The notes: generated by a model from the sequence alone, not told the origin. 48,913 nt of DNA from an uncultured Eubacteriales bacterium (GCA_900553805.1 USEU01000006.1:1-48913), one strand, 5' to 3'. Counted from the first letter of the stretch, positions 33,051 to 42,150 are shown. Program-made: numbers and translations.

Positions 33051-34043
33051 ATGAAAAAGACGTATTTAAAGAAAGCCGGTTCTTTCCTGATGCAGTTTGC
33101 AGGTCTGGCCTTTTTGATGGCTGTATTTGCAATTGCAAGCGGCGGCGCGTCCCTCAGCGCAAGAAACATGCGGCTGATCCTGGAGCAATCGATCATTCTG
33201 ATCTTTGCGAGCACCGGCCTGATGTTCGTAATGACCATGGGGATGATGGATCTGTCCGTGGGCGCGGGAATCGGCATGTGCTGCCTGGTGATTGCAAAGG
33301 TTTGCAGCGTCAATATCCCGCTGGGCCTGGTGTGCGGGCTGCTGACCGGGCTGCTGATCGGCCTGATCAACGGCTGGCTGACGGCCACGCTGAAAATTGG
33401 CTCGTTCCTGGCAACGCTGTGTATGCGCTATATCCTGACGGGCCTGCTGGTGCAGTTCATATCAAAGGAAGCGGTGACAGTCCCGTTCGCCCTGTATGCA
33501 GCGGACAAGTTTTCCTATAAGCTGATCGGTCTGGTCGTCTGCCTGGTTTTGGCGGGCTTCCTCTTTAACAACACGCCCTTTGGCAGCAAGGTCAGGATGA
33601 TCGGCTCCAACGAAAACGCCGCGTTCTACACCGGCATTCACGTCACCCGGGTCAAGATTATCTGTTATGTGCTGTGCGGCTTCTTCGTTTCCGTCGCCGC
33701 ATTCCTGACCGCCATCCGCACCGGCACTGCGGCGGTGAACACCGGGTCGGATATGATGTTCAATGCCATGATCGCCCTGGTCATGGGCGGCTTCCCGGCA
33801 GGCGGCGGCTCCAAGGTTCGCTTCTCCGCTCCCATCATCGGCGGTATTATGATGCAGGTGCTGTCCAACGGACTGACCATCCTGGGCATGAACGCAACGC
33901 TGCAGCAGTTCCTGAAGGGCGGATTGTTCCTCGTGATCGTCATCCTGGTTTCCCAGCGGGAAAATACCGAGTTTATCCAGCGCATCAAGAATCGCATTTC
34001 AATCCACAAGAGCTGTGAGGCAGCTCAGAAAGAAGGTATCTGA
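33051..34043 (+). CDS. RbsC-type sugar ABC permease (second of two)
   Basis: 330 residues. RBS is AAGGAGAGAGCT. The family helix reads VMTMGMMDLSVGAGIGMCCL, followed by GLINGWLTATLKIGSFLATL, NENAAFYTGIHVTRVKIICY and the C-terminal MGGFPAGGGSKVRFSAPIIG. It is clearly distinct from the permease at 30603. Gene order is binding protein, permease, ATPase, permease. The GH4 enzyme starts two bases after the stop, so the imported sugar is likely its substrate or product. Confidence 0.86.
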   Translation: MKKTYLKKAGSFLMQFAGLAFLMAVFAIASGGASLSARNMRLILEQSIILIFASTGLMFVMTMGMMDLSVGAGIGMCCLVIAKVCSVNIPLGLVCGLLTGLLIGLINGWLTATLKIGSFLATLCMRYILTGLLVQFISKEAVTVPFALYAADKFSYKLIGLVVCLVLAGFLFNNTPFGSKVRMIGSNENAAFYTGIHVTRVKIICYVLCGFFVSVAAFLTAIRTGTAAVNTGSDMMFNAMIALVMGGFPAGGGSKVRFSAPIIGGIMMQVLSNGLTILGMNATLQQFLKGGLFLVIVILVSQRENTEFIQRIKNRISIHKSCEAAQKEGI

Positions 34044-34045
34044 TT

Positions 34046-35392
34046 ATGAACAAGCAAATCAAGGTCGTTATCATTGGCGCGGGCAGCGCGATCTTCACAA
34101 AAACCATCCTTAGTGACCTGCTGGCGTTCCAGGATGTTCCCATCCGTGAGGTGGCGCTGGTGGATATCAACACCGAAAAGCTCCGTGTCATTCACGAAAT
34201 GACCGAATTGATGGCCAAGCAGGTGGGCAGGACGCTGAAGGTGTCCAGCAGCAGCGCCTGGCGGGACGTGCTGGAGGGCGCGGACTTCGTGATCAACACC
34301 ATCGGCGTGGGCGGCCCTCACATCTACCAGCGGGATCTGGAGATCGCCGATAAGTACGGCGTCTGCGAGAGCGTGGGCGATATTATCGGCCCCACCGGCA
34401 TCTTCAGGATGCTGCGCGCCTATCCCGCCATTCGCCAGATGGTGAAGGACGTGGAGGAAATTTGCCCGGATGCCTATTTCTTCAACTATACCAACCCCAT
34501 GGCGCCGATCTGCCTGGCCCTGAGCCGGGAATCCAAGGTGAAGATTTTCGGCTTCTGCCACAGCGTTCAGGGCACGGCGAAGATGCTGGCGTCCTATCTG
34601 GATGTGGATGTGAAACGGGTCTCCTACTGGTGCGCCGGTATCAACCACATGGCCTGGTACCAGCAGTTCAAGGTGGACGGCGAGGATGCCTACCCCAAGC
34701 TGCGCGAAATCGCCGCCGATCCGGCCCTGATCGAGGCCGCCGCCCGGCGGGAGAAGAAATACAACGGCTATGTTGGCTCTGACTTCAGCGATGCCGTTCG
34801 GTTCGAGATTATGAAGTATTTCGAGTACTTCAACTCCGAGTCCCCCTTCCACATGTCCGAATATACCCCGTACTTCCGCAAGAATCCCCAGATGATCAAG
34901 GATTGGCACGTATCGATCCGCTGGTGGCTGGCGCATGAGCTGGGCAACGATGATTACTACGACACCCTGAAAAAGCAGGTCGAGGTAGAGCGGTATGTTC
35001 CCATGGACGCCGGTGAGGAATACGCGCCGAAGGTGATCCGGGCCACCGTCACCGGCCAGCCCTTCCGCGCCAACCTGAACGTGATGAACACCGGCCTGAT
35101 TTCCAACATCCCCAATGACTGCTGCGTGGAGGTGCCCTGCTATGCGGACACCGAGGGCATCCACCCCTGCTATGTGGGCAGCCTGCCCAACGGGGTGCTG
35201 GGGCTGAACATGTCCAACATCAGCGTCCACAAGCTGATGGCGGATGCCGCCGTGGAAAGGAAGTTGAAGTACATCCACGAGGCAGTCCAGCTCGATCCGC
35301 TTACCGGCGCGCAGTGCACGTTGGAGCAGATCAATGATCTTGTCAATGAGTTGATCGCCAACAATGCGGAGTATCTGAAGGATTTCACCTGA
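34046..35392 (+). CDS. GH4-family alpha-galactosidase-like enzyme (MelA-like)
   Basis: 448 residues, cytoplasmic. The NAD-binding Rossmann start is IKVVIIGAGSAIFTK. GH4 marks follow: FNYTNPMAP, the Mn-ligand Cys171 in CHSVQGT and His201 in GINHMAW. The CHSVQ form is typical of GH4 alpha-galactosidases rather than phospho-glucosidases, which carry CNxP-type motifs. GH4 enzymes cleave by an NAD+- and Mn2+-dependent oxidation/elimination route. It is the last gene of the RbsABC-type operon, two bases after the permease stop. Some members of this clade act on glucosides or galacturonides, so alpha-galactoside is probable, not certain. Confidence 0.85.
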   Translation: MNKQIKVVIIGAGSAIFTKTILSDLLAFQDVPIREVALVDINTEKLRVIHEMTELMAKQVGRTLKVSSSSAWRDVLEGADFVINTIGVGGPHIYQRDLEIADKYGVCESVGDIIGPTGIFRMLRAYPAIRQMVKDVEEICPDAYFFNYTNPMAPICLALSRESKVKIFGFCHSVQGTAKMLASYLDVDVKRVSYWCAGINHMAWYQQFKVDGEDAYPKLREIAADPALIEAAARREKKYNGYVGSDFSDAVRFEIMKYFEYFNSESPFHMSEYTPYFRKNPQMIKDWHVSIRWWLAHELGNDDYYDTLKKQVEVERYVPMDAGEEYAPKVIRATVTGQPFRANLNVMNTGLISNIPNDCCVEVPCYADTEGIHPCYVGSLPNGVLGLNMSNISVHKLMADAAVERKLKYIHEAVQLDPLTGAQCTLEQINDLVNELIANNAEYLKDFT

Positions 35393-35409
35393 GTTTTATT
35401 TCATACTCT

Positions 35410-35618
35410 TTCCTGATTAAAATCTTAATTTTAATCAGGAAGGCATCGCCTGACGGCGCTGCCTGTTTTGTGATTTATAAGGAAAGAAATCACAAAACAA
35501 GTCTCATATGAACTCCATGCCCTTCAGGCAATTAAAATCTTTTTTAAAGATTTTAATTGGAGTTCAGTATCAATTGTCAGAAGCGCATCCACCGAAAATG
35601 TTGGTGGATGCGCTTCTG
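35410..35618. repeat. Cluster of strong hairpins between the GH4 and TetR genes
   Basis: Perfect stems in order: 14 bp (35410-35423/35428-35441); 13 bp (35464-35476/35487-35499); 13 bp (35530-35542/35546-35558) enclosed by TGAACTCCA (35509-35517) / TGGAGTTCA (35558-35566); and 16 bp CAGAAGCGCATCCACC (35578-35593) with 35603-35618. The stretch 35393-35702 has no gene that I can see and is more AT-rich than its surroundings. At least one stem should terminate the operon. Confidence 0.85.
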
Positions 35619-35702
35619 TTGATGATTGGAATGAATTCCAATGGGAAATTGTGAAACCTGTACAAAATGCGGGCGTGAAATTGTCACAAATATAGAATCT
35701 AA

Positions 35703-35783
35703 CGGAAACTGCTTGAAATGATTTGGTTTCCGTGGTAGGATGGAAACCAGGAAAAGGAAATTGGTTTCCGGGGGGATGGAAAT
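35703..35783. promoter_or_regulatory. Overlapping inverted repeats, candidate TetR operator
   Basis: ACGGAAAC (35703-35710) and GTTTCCGT (35727-35734) are perfect inverted arms. TTGGTTTCC (35724-35732) with GGAAACC (35743-35749) is another pair, and TTGGTTTCC recurs at 35761-35769 with GGAAAT at 35778-35783. The repeats end at the start codon of the TetR gene. Autoregulation is inferred. Confidence 0.55.
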
Positions 35784-36348
35784 GGAGAATGACAGAGAGC
35801 TTCGTGCCCGGCTGCGGGAGGCGGGGCTGGAGCTGTTTCGGAAGGAGGGGCTGCATTTTACCATGCAGCAGGCGGCGCAGGCCATTCATATCAGCAAAAA
35901 GACGATTTACTGCGTATACGCCTCCAAGGAGGAGCTGCTGCTGGATATGGTGGACGAGGCCTTTGCCTCCATCCACCGGCGCAAGCAGGCTATTCTGGAT
36001 GGGCTCGGCACGCTGGAGGAAAAAATCCGCTCCGTGATCATTGCCCTGCCGGAGAGCTATTCGGCCATGGACTTGCAGCAGCTGGAGCTGCTGGATGAGC
36101 GGTATCCCCGGGTGGCGCAGCGGGTGCGGCAGCATCTGGAAACCGGCTGGGAGCCGACGCTGGCGCTGCTGGAGCAGGCCATGGAGCAAGGACTGATGCG
36201 GCGGGTATCACTGCCGGTGCTCCAGGGGATGATCTGCGCCGCCATCGAGCATTTTCTGGCAGACCGTTCGCTGGAGGCGCAGGGCATCAGCTATACCCAG
36301 GCGCTGGAGGAAATGATTTCTATTATTTTGGAGGGGGTGCTGCAATGA
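35782..36348 (+). CDS. TetR-family transcriptional regulator
   Basis: 188 residues from the ATG at 35782; GGGGGG lies 6 bp upstream. In-frame ATGs at 35740 and 35776 are possible, but the latter abuts the RBS and the former places the start in the operator repeats. HTH: LRARLREAGLELFRKEGLHF, then TMQQAAQAIHISKKTIYCVY and the typical SKEELLLDMV. The C-terminal ligand domain is not assignable. It overlaps the GH2 gene by four bases (ATGA at 36345), so it probably regulates the GH2, symporter and GH36 operon and itself. Confidence 0.84.
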   Translation: MENDRELRARLREAGLELFRKEGLHFTMQQAAQAIHISKKTIYCVYASKEELLLDMVDEAFASIHRRKQAILDGLGTLEEKIRSVIIALPESYSAMDLQQLELLDERYPRVAQRVRQHLETGWEPTLALLEQAMEQGLMRRVSLPVLQGMICAAIEHFLADRSLEAQGISYTQALEEMISIILEGVLQ

Positions 36349-38711
36349 CCGTCAGCAGCTTGTGCAATGATTGGGAATTTACGCCGGAATGGAGCGAGGC
36401 CTTCGCGGCGGGGGAAGTGGCGGACGCCGTCCCGGTGCGGCTTCCCCACACCTGCCGGGAAACGCCGCTGCACTACGCCAGTCCGGCGGATTACGAGATG
36501 GTGTGCGGCTACCGGCGCTATCTCTCGGTGCCGGATGCGCAAAGTGCGCCCAGGGTATTTCTGAAATTTGACGGAGCCGCCCACCAGGCGCAGGTTTATC
36601 TCAACGGCATTCTGGTGGGCAGCCACCGGGGCGGCTACACGGCTTTTGAGCTGGAGATCACCGACGCGGTAAGGCGAGGGGAAGAAAACCTGCTGTGCGT
36701 CCGGCTGGACACCCGGGAGGATCCGACGCTGCCCCCCTTTGGCTTTGTGATCGACTATCTGACCTACGGCGGCCTGTACCGGGAGGCCTGGCTGGAGACT
36801 TCCAGTCAGGCGCGGATCAGCGACCTGTTTGTGCACACGCCGGACCTGACCCACGCGAAAATCAGCCTGACCATGGAGCAGGCGGAGCTGGCCGCCTCCC
36901 TGCGGCTGTCGCTGCTGGACCTAAACGGGCGGACGCTGGCAGAGCACACCGGCGCGCCGGTGCGGGACATCACAATGGAGCTTGCCGACGCCGCCAGCTG
37001 GACCACGGAGCACCCGAACCTGTACATCTGCCAGGCGGAGCTGCTGGACAGCCGGGGAATGTCGCTGGACACCCGGCAGACCCGCTTCGGCTTCCGCACC
37101 GCCTGCTTCCGGGCGGACGGCTTCTATCTCAACGGCAAAAAAATCTTCCTACGGGGCCTGAACCGGCACCAGAGCTTCCCATACCTGGGCTACGCCGCCC
37201 CGGAGAGCCTGCAGCGGGAGGACGCGAGGATTCTAAAGCAGGAGCTGAGCTGCAACGCGGTGCGCACCAGCCACTATCCCCAGAGCCATCATTTCCTGGA
37301 CGCCTGCGACGAGCTGGGACTGCTGGTATTTACGGAGCTTCCCGGCTGGCAGCACATCGGCGACGACGCCTGGAAGGATCAGGCCTGCGCCACGCTGGAG
37401 GAGATGATCGTCCAGTACCGCAATCACCCCAGCATCATCCTGTGGGGCGTGCGCATCAACGAGAGCGTGGACGACGATGAATTCTATACCCGCACCAACG
37501 CCATCGCCCACCGGCTTGACCCCAGCCGCGCCACCTCCGGCGTGCGGTATTTGGAAAAGAGCCACCTGCTGGAGGATGTATACGCCTACAACGATTTTTC
37601 CCACAACGGCCAAAACGCGGGGGCGAAGCGCAAAAAGGATGTGACGCCGGACAGGGGGAGAGCGCTGCTGATCTCCGAGTGCAACGGGCATATGTATCCC
37701 ACCAAGACCTTTGACGATGCCGCCCACCGCCAGGAGCACGCCCTGCGCCATGCCCGGGTGCTTGACGCGGCCTACGGCTCCGGGGAGCACGCCGGATGCT
37801 TCGGCTGGTGTATGTTTGACTATGCCACCCACAAGGATTTCGGCTCCGGCGACCGCATCTGCTACCACGGCGTTATGGACAGCTTCCGCAATCCCAAGCT
37901 GGCGGCGGCGCTGTACGCCTCCCAGGGGGAGCAGCCGGTGCTGGCCGTCGGCTCCAACATGGACATCGGCGACTATCCCGCCGGGCAGGTGGGCACGGTC
38001 TACGTCTTTTCCAGCGCGGACTCGGTGGAGCTGTATAAAAACGACGCACTGGTCACCACTCTGCGCCAAAGCCCCTGGACGGCGCTGCCCCATCCGCCGC
38101 TGGCTGTGGACGACACCATCGGCCAGCTGCTGGAGACCCAGGAGCATTTCGGAAAGCGAAAGGCCGCCATGCTCCGCGACTGCCTGCTGGCAGCCGGGAA
38201 ATACGGCCTGCCGGGAATGCCCCTGGGGAAAAAGCTGAAGATGCTGCTGTGCATGCTGCGCTATCGCATGACCTTCGCCGACGGCGTGGCGCTTTACGGA
38301 AAATACGTGGGCAACTGGGGCGGCGAGGCCACCGCCTGGCGGTTCGACGCCAAAAAGGACGGCAGGCTGGTTTCCAGCGTGACCCTGAAGCCCAGCGCCC
38401 GGCTGCATCTGGAGGTTCGGCCCTCTGCCAACGTACTGCGGGAGGGTGACACCTATGACATGGCCGCCGTCCGGGTGCGGATCCTGGATGAAAACGGCAA
38501 CGTCGCCCCCTATGCCCAGCTGCCGGTGTGCTTCCGCGTTCAGGGGGCGCTGGTGCTTGCGGGGCCGGAGACGGCAGTGGCCGAGGGCGGCATGTGCGGC
38601 ACATACCTGCGGACACAGGGTCAGAGCGGCAAGGCAAGCCTGACGGTCAGCGCACCGGACTGCAAAAGCGTCCGGGTAGAATTTACGATTTCAGGGAGAA
38701 ACGGAAAATGA
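36345..38711 (+). CDS. GH2 glycosidase, beta-galactosidase-like
   Basis: 788 residues, no signal peptide. GH2 layout: an N-terminal sugar-binding sandwich (about 1-160, with VYLNGILVGSHRGGYTAF and YGGLYREAWLE), an Ig-like middle (160-260), then the barrel (265-560). The acid/base is Glu373 in WGVRINES and the nucleophile Glu445 in LLISECNGH. NRHQSFPYLGYA matches the LacZ-type metal/active-site segment. Residues about 680-788 form another Ig-like domain (VRVRILDENGNVAPYAQLPV). Beta-galactosidase is the best guess; beta-glucuronidase or beta-mannosidase activity is not excluded. It is co-translated with TetR upstream and the symporter downstream (ATGA overlaps). Confidence 0.86.
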   Translation: MTVSSLCNDWEFTPEWSEAFAAGEVADAVPVRLPHTCRETPLHYASPADYEMVCGYRRYLSVPDAQSAPRVFLKFDGAAHQAQVYLNGILVGSHRGGYTAFELEITDAVRRGEENLLCVRLDTREDPTLPPFGFVIDYLTYGGLYREAWLETSSQARISDLFVHTPDLTHAKISLTMEQAELAASLRLSLLDLNGRTLAEHTGAPVRDITMELADAASWTTEHPNLYICQAELLDSRGMSLDTRQTRFGFRTACFRADGFYLNGKKIFLRGLNRHQSFPYLGYAAPESLQREDARILKQELSCNAVRTSHYPQSHHFLDACDELGLLVFTELPGWQHIGDDAWKDQACATLEEMIVQYRNHPSIILWGVRINESVDDDEFYTRTNAIAHRLDPSRATSGVRYLEKSHLLEDVYAYNDFSHNGQNAGAKRKKDVTPDRGRALLISECNGHMYPTKTFDDAAHRQEHALRHARVLDAAYGSGEHAGCFGWCMFDYATHKDFGSGDRICYHGVMDSFRNPKLAAALYASQGEQPVLAVGSNMDIGDYPAGQVGTVYVFSSADSVELYKNDALVTTLRQSPWTALPHPPLAVDDTIGQLLETQEHFGKRKAAMLRDCLLAAGKYGLPGMPLGKKLKMLLCMLRYRMTFADGVALYGKYVGNWGGEATAWRFDAKKDGRLVSSVTLKPSARLHLEVRPSANVLREGDTYDMAAVRVRILDENGNVAPYAQLPVCFRVQGALVLAGPETAVAEGGMCGTYLRTQGQSGKASLTVSAPDCKSVRVEFTISGRNGK

Positions 38712-40090
38712 AACTAACAGCAAAGCAAAAAGCGGCCTTTGGCATCGGCGCGGTGGGCAAGGACATGGTGTATGCTCTGTCCGCCTCCTACGTGATGTAC
38801 TTTTACCAGGATGTGCTGCGGCTGAGTGCCACCTTTGTGGGCCTCATTCTGATGATTGCCCGGGTATTTGACGCCCTGAACGACCCCTTTATGGGGGTCA
38901 TTGTGGCAAAGACCCGCACCAGATGGGGCCGCTTCCGTCCCTGGATCCTCACGGGAACGGTGCTCAATGCCCTGGTGCTCTATGCGCTGTTTGCCGCCCC
39001 CGACCTGAGCCAGGCGGGCATGATGGTCTATTTCAGCATTGTCTACATCCTCTGGGGCGTCACCTATACCATGATGGACATTCCCTATTGGTCCATGATC
39101 CCCGCCGTCACCAGCACCCCGGCCGACCGGGAGAACCTTTCCGTGGTAGGGCGCACCTGCGCGGGGGTCGGCGCGGCGCTGATTGCTATGTTCACTATGC
39201 TGCTGGTGGGCGCGCTGGGCGGCGACAGTGAGCGGGCCGGCTTCAAATACGTGGCGCTGATCGTGTCGGTCGTGTTCGTGGTCACGGAGATCGTGTGCTG
39301 CGCCGAGATGAAGGAGAGCAACCAGACGGAAATGAAGACCGCCACCGTCAAGGAAATGTTCCGGGCGCTGTTTTCCAACGACCAGGCCATTGTGGTGGTG
39401 CTGTCCATTGTGCTTATCAACTCCGCGCTGTATCTGACCTCCAACTTCGTTATTTATTTCTTCAAGTATGACTTCGGCGGCGCGGGCTGGAAGGAGAGCT
39501 ACACCCTGTTTTCCACCATCGGCGGCGCGGCGCAGATCCTGGGCATGATGCTGCTGTATCCGCTGCTGCGCAAGAAGCTGAGCAACACCGGCGTGTTTAC
39601 CCTGAGCCTGGTGCTGGCCCTGGGCGGCTACGGGCTGCTGCTGGCGCTGTGCCTGGCGGGGCTGTCCGGCAATCTGATCGCGCTGTGCGTTCCCGGCGTG
39701 GTGGTGTTTGCCTGCAACGGCATGCTCAGCGTCCTGACCACCCTCTTCCTTTCCAACAGCGTTGACTACGGCCAGCTGAAAACCGGGCGGCGGGAGGAAA
39801 GCGTGATTTTCTCCATGCAGACCTTTGTCGTCAAGGCGGCCTCCGGCGTGGCGGTGTTCCTGACCGGCATCGGCCTTGACCTGATCGGCCTGGTGGGCGA
39901 CACGGAGGAGACCGGCGCTGTGGCCGCCCAGAGCGCGGGCACCCTGCTGGGGCTGCGGCTGATGATGACGGTGCTGCCCATGCTGGTGCTGCTGGCCGCG
40001 CTGCTTCTGTTCCGCAGAAAGTTCATTCTGACCGACGAAAAGGCCGCCGAGATCAGCCGCCAGCTTCGCGGGGAAGAACACCATGCCTGA
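38708..40090 (+). CDS. GPH-family sugar:cation symporter (MelB/GusB-like)
   Basis: 460 residues, twelve membrane segments. I start at MKLTAKQKAAFG (38708), overlapping the GH2 stop. The GPH signature is strong: FGIGAVGKDMVYALSASYVM, VFDALNDPFMGVIVAKTRTR, WGRFRPWILTG, and YTMMDIPYWSMIPAVT. The cation-site region ALNDPFMG and the loop KTGRREESVIFSMQTF are typical of MelB-like transporters that import glycosides with Na+ or H+. Between a GH2 and a GH36 enzyme it probably imports galactosides, for instance raffinose-family sugars or beta-galactosides. It overlaps the GH36 gene by eight bases. Confidence 0.88.
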   Translation: MKLTAKQKAAFGIGAVGKDMVYALSASYVMYFYQDVLRLSATFVGLILMIARVFDALNDPFMGVIVAKTRTRWGRFRPWILTGTVLNALVLYALFAAPDLSQAGMMVYFSIVYILWGVTYTMMDIPYWSMIPAVTSTPADRENLSVVGRTCAGVGAALIAMFTMLLVGALGGDSERAGFKYVALIVSVVFVVTEIVCCAEMKESNQTEMKTATVKEMFRALFSNDQAIVVVLSIVLINSALYLTSNFVIYFFKYDFGGAGWKESYTLFSTIGGAAQILGMMLLYPLLRKKLSNTGVFTLSLVLALGGYGLLLALCLAGLSGNLIALCVPGVVVFACNGMLSVLTTLFLSNSVDYGQLKTGRREESVIFSMQTFVVKAASGVAVFLTGIGLDLIGLVGDTEETGAVAAQSAGTLLGLRLMMTVLPMLVLLAALLLFRRKFILTDEKAAEISRQLRGEEHHA

Positions 40091-41669
40091 ACTGCGCTGC
40101 CATGGAGCGACGGATGCCGGCGCGGCGCAGGCGTGCGTCCAGGTCACGCCCCAGAGCGGCTGCGTGCGCATGACCCTGCCCCTGCCGGAGGGGACGCTGC
40201 GTTCCGTTGAGGCGGAACTTCCCTGGGCGATGGAATCGGATGAAAAGCTCTTTATGAACGGCTACCAGACCTGGACCTACTGCCCGGAGCTGGGAAAGCG
40301 GAGCATTCAGCGGGGATTGAAACGGGTGCCCGGCTTCATCAAAAACGGGTTTGCCCTGGATCGCTACGGCGACTATCATTTCGTGGATTACTCCGAGAAG
40401 CGGGGCGAGAGCCACGGCTTTTCCTACTGCTACTTCCGCCGGGGCGGCACCTACCGGCTGATCGCGTCGCTGGATGAGACGCCGGGGTATACGATTTTTC
40501 ATTACAGCAGCCGCCAGGGGGTGCTGCGCCTCACCCGGGACTGCGCCGGGGTGCGCCACGGGGGCGGGGACTATCCCGCGTTCAGCCTGTTTTTTGCCCA
40601 GGGAACCGAAGCGGAGGTATTCGACGCCTGGTTCGAGGCCCTGGGCGTCCGCCCCCGAACCCAGGAAAAGCTGTGGGGCTACTCCAGCTGGTATAACCGC
40701 TATCAGGCCATCACCCAGCAGGCCATCCGGCAGGATCTTTCCGGCTGCGCCGGGATGATGCCCGCCGGGAGCCTGTTCCAGATCGACGACGGCTGGGAGC
40801 CGAAGATCGGCGACTGGCTGGAGCCGGATGCGCAGAAATTCCCCGGCGGCATGCGGGCGCTGGTGGAGCAGATCCACGCCGCGGGCTACCAGGCGGGACT
40901 ATGGTTGGCCCCCTTTGTCTGCGAGACGGACTCCGCCCTGTTCCGGGAGCACCCGGACTGGCTGCTGAAGGTGGACGGCCGGCCCTGGAAATGCGGCTGC
41001 AACTGGAGCGGCTTCTATGCCCTAGATATCGACTGCCCTGCGGTTCTGCAATACCTGGAGAATGTATTTCACACGGTGCTGTGCGACTGGGGCTTCGACC
41101 TGGTGAAGCTGGACTTTCTCTATGGCGCTGCTCCCTTTGGCAATGCGCGGGAATCCCGGGCCGCCCGGATGCAGCGGGGAATGCAGCTCCTGCGGGACTG
41201 GTGCGGCGATAAGAAGATCCTGGGCTGCGGCGTGCCGGTGATGCCCGCCTTCGGTCTGGTAGATTACTGTCGGATCGGCTGCGACGTGGGGCTGGACTGG
41301 AACGACAAGCCCCACATGCGCCTGCTCCACCGGGAGCGGGTCTCCACCAGGCAGTCCATCGCAAACACCCTCTTCCGCCGCCAGTTGAACGGCCGCGCCT
41401 ACGGAAGCGACCCGGACGTGTTCTTCCTGCGCAGCGAAAACTGCCGCCTGACAAAGGCGCAGAAGCAGACCCTCGCCACTGTGAACGCCCTGTTCAGCAG
41501 CATCCTGCTGACCTCGGATATCCCCGCCTCCTACACCCCGGAGGCGGCGAAGGAATACCAAAGGCTCCATCACATCTTCCTGGAGGCAGAGAACGCCCGC
41601 CTGGACGATGACGGCCGCACCATCCGCTACACACTGGACGGCAGAGAATACATGCTCCGCCTTTGGTGA
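40083..41669 (+). CDS. GH36-type alpha-galactosidase
   Basis: 528 residues, cytoplasmic. An N-terminal beta-domain (about 1-180, with NGYQTWTYCPEL) is followed by a (beta/alpha)8 barrel. Clan GH-D marks: FQIDDGWEPKIGDW, GLWLAPFVCETDS, nucleophile Asp344 in VKLDFLYG, and the acid/base in CRIGCDVGLDW (Asp401 region). The C-terminal sandwich is short. It is shorter than classical GH36 enzymes of about 720-750 residues and fits the compact bacterial melibiase subgroup. It should remove terminal alpha-galactose from imported oligosaccharides. It overlaps the symporter gene and ends the operon. Confidence 0.87.
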   Translation: MPELRCHGATDAGAAQACVQVTPQSGCVRMTLPLPEGTLRSVEAELPWAMESDEKLFMNGYQTWTYCPELGKRSIQRGLKRVPGFIKNGFALDRYGDYHFVDYSEKRGESHGFSYCYFRRGGTYRLIASLDETPGYTIFHYSSRQGVLRLTRDCAGVRHGGGDYPAFSLFFAQGTEAEVFDAWFEALGVRPRTQEKLWGYSSWYNRYQAITQQAIRQDLSGCAGMMPAGSLFQIDDGWEPKIGDWLEPDAQKFPGGMRALVEQIHAAGYQAGLWLAPFVCETDSALFREHPDWLLKVDGRPWKCGCNWSGFYALDIDCPAVLQYLENVFHTVLCDWGFDLVKLDFLYGAAPFGNARESRAARMQRGMQLLRDWCGDKKILGCGVPVMPAFGLVDYCRIGCDVGLDWNDKPHMRLLHRERVSTRQSIANTLFRRQLNGRAYGSDPDVFFLRSENCRLTKAQKQTLATVNALFSSILLTSDIPASYTPEAAKEYQRLHHIFLEAENARLDDDGRTIRYTLDGREYMLRLW

Positions 41670-41751
41670 AAGAACCCGCGGAGGCAGTACAGGAGCTGCC
41701 TGAGCGCAACGCCGTTGCATGGGCTGAAAAGCGAATCGGAAACAGAACCAG

Positions 41752-41784
41752 ACAGCAGGAGGACAGCGATCCCCCTGCTGTTTT
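41752..41784 (+). terminator. Terminator of the GH2/symporter/GH36 operon
   Basis: ACAGCAGG (41752-41759) pairs with CCTGCTGT (41774-41781), extended by GG/CC inside, followed by TTTT. A smaller GGCAG/CTGCC hairpin precedes it at 41682-41699. Confidence 0.75.
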
Positions 41785-41856
41785 GCTGCGTGGACAATGT
41801 AGTGAAAATACACAAAAATGATATAAAAATTTTTACGTAAGCAAAAAAACTGATGA

Positions 41857-41884
41857 GTGACATTTCGAAAAAAGTCGCTATAAT
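41857..41884 (+). promoter_or_regulatory. Candidate promoter of the GH66/MalEFG operon
   Basis: GTGACA (41857-41862), 16 bp, TATAAT (41879-41884). A second TATAAT (41931-41936) with TTCACC 17 bp upstream is an alternative. Both lie left of the first MITE, so transcripts pass through the element. Confidence 0.6.
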
Positions 41885-41969
41885 ACAAATAAAGACGCCG
41901 CTCTCCATTCACCTGATGCGTTCCTGGGCGTATAATCAAAGTGCGGATCGGGATTCGCAGAATAATTAG

Positions 41970-42130
41970 GGAACCTCTGAATAAATCGTCTGCGGCTGAA
42001 CAGCGGATCTTTTTCCCCAGCTGTGCAGTATCAAAAGCGGGAAATACATACAGTATTCCTCCACTTTTGATACTTTCATCTGGTGAAAAATCTCTCGCTG
42101 TCAGCTCTTGCCAATTTAATCAGAGCTTCC
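41970..42130. mobile_element. MITE-like element 1
   Basis: 161 bp with 17-bp imperfect terminal repeats GGAACCTCTGAATAAAT (41970-41986) and the complement of GGAAGCTCTGATTAAAT (42114-42130). TTAG flanks both ends (41966-41969 and 42131-42134). Inner arms AGTATCAAAAG (42027-42037) and CTTTTGATACT (42064-42074) enclose TACATACAGTATTCCT (42045-42060), a 16-mer shared with element 2. No coding capacity. GG ends and a YTAR-type target resemble IS5-group derivatives (inference). It ends 20 bp before a start codon. Confidence 0.82.
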
Positions 42131-42150
42131 TTAGAATTGGGAGGATCACA

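Noticed and set aside
34046..35392. 6-phospho-alpha-glucosidase assignment of the GH4 enzyme
   Set aside because: The metal-site motif is CHSVQ, typical of non-phospho alpha-galactosidases, and no PTS genes are nearby.
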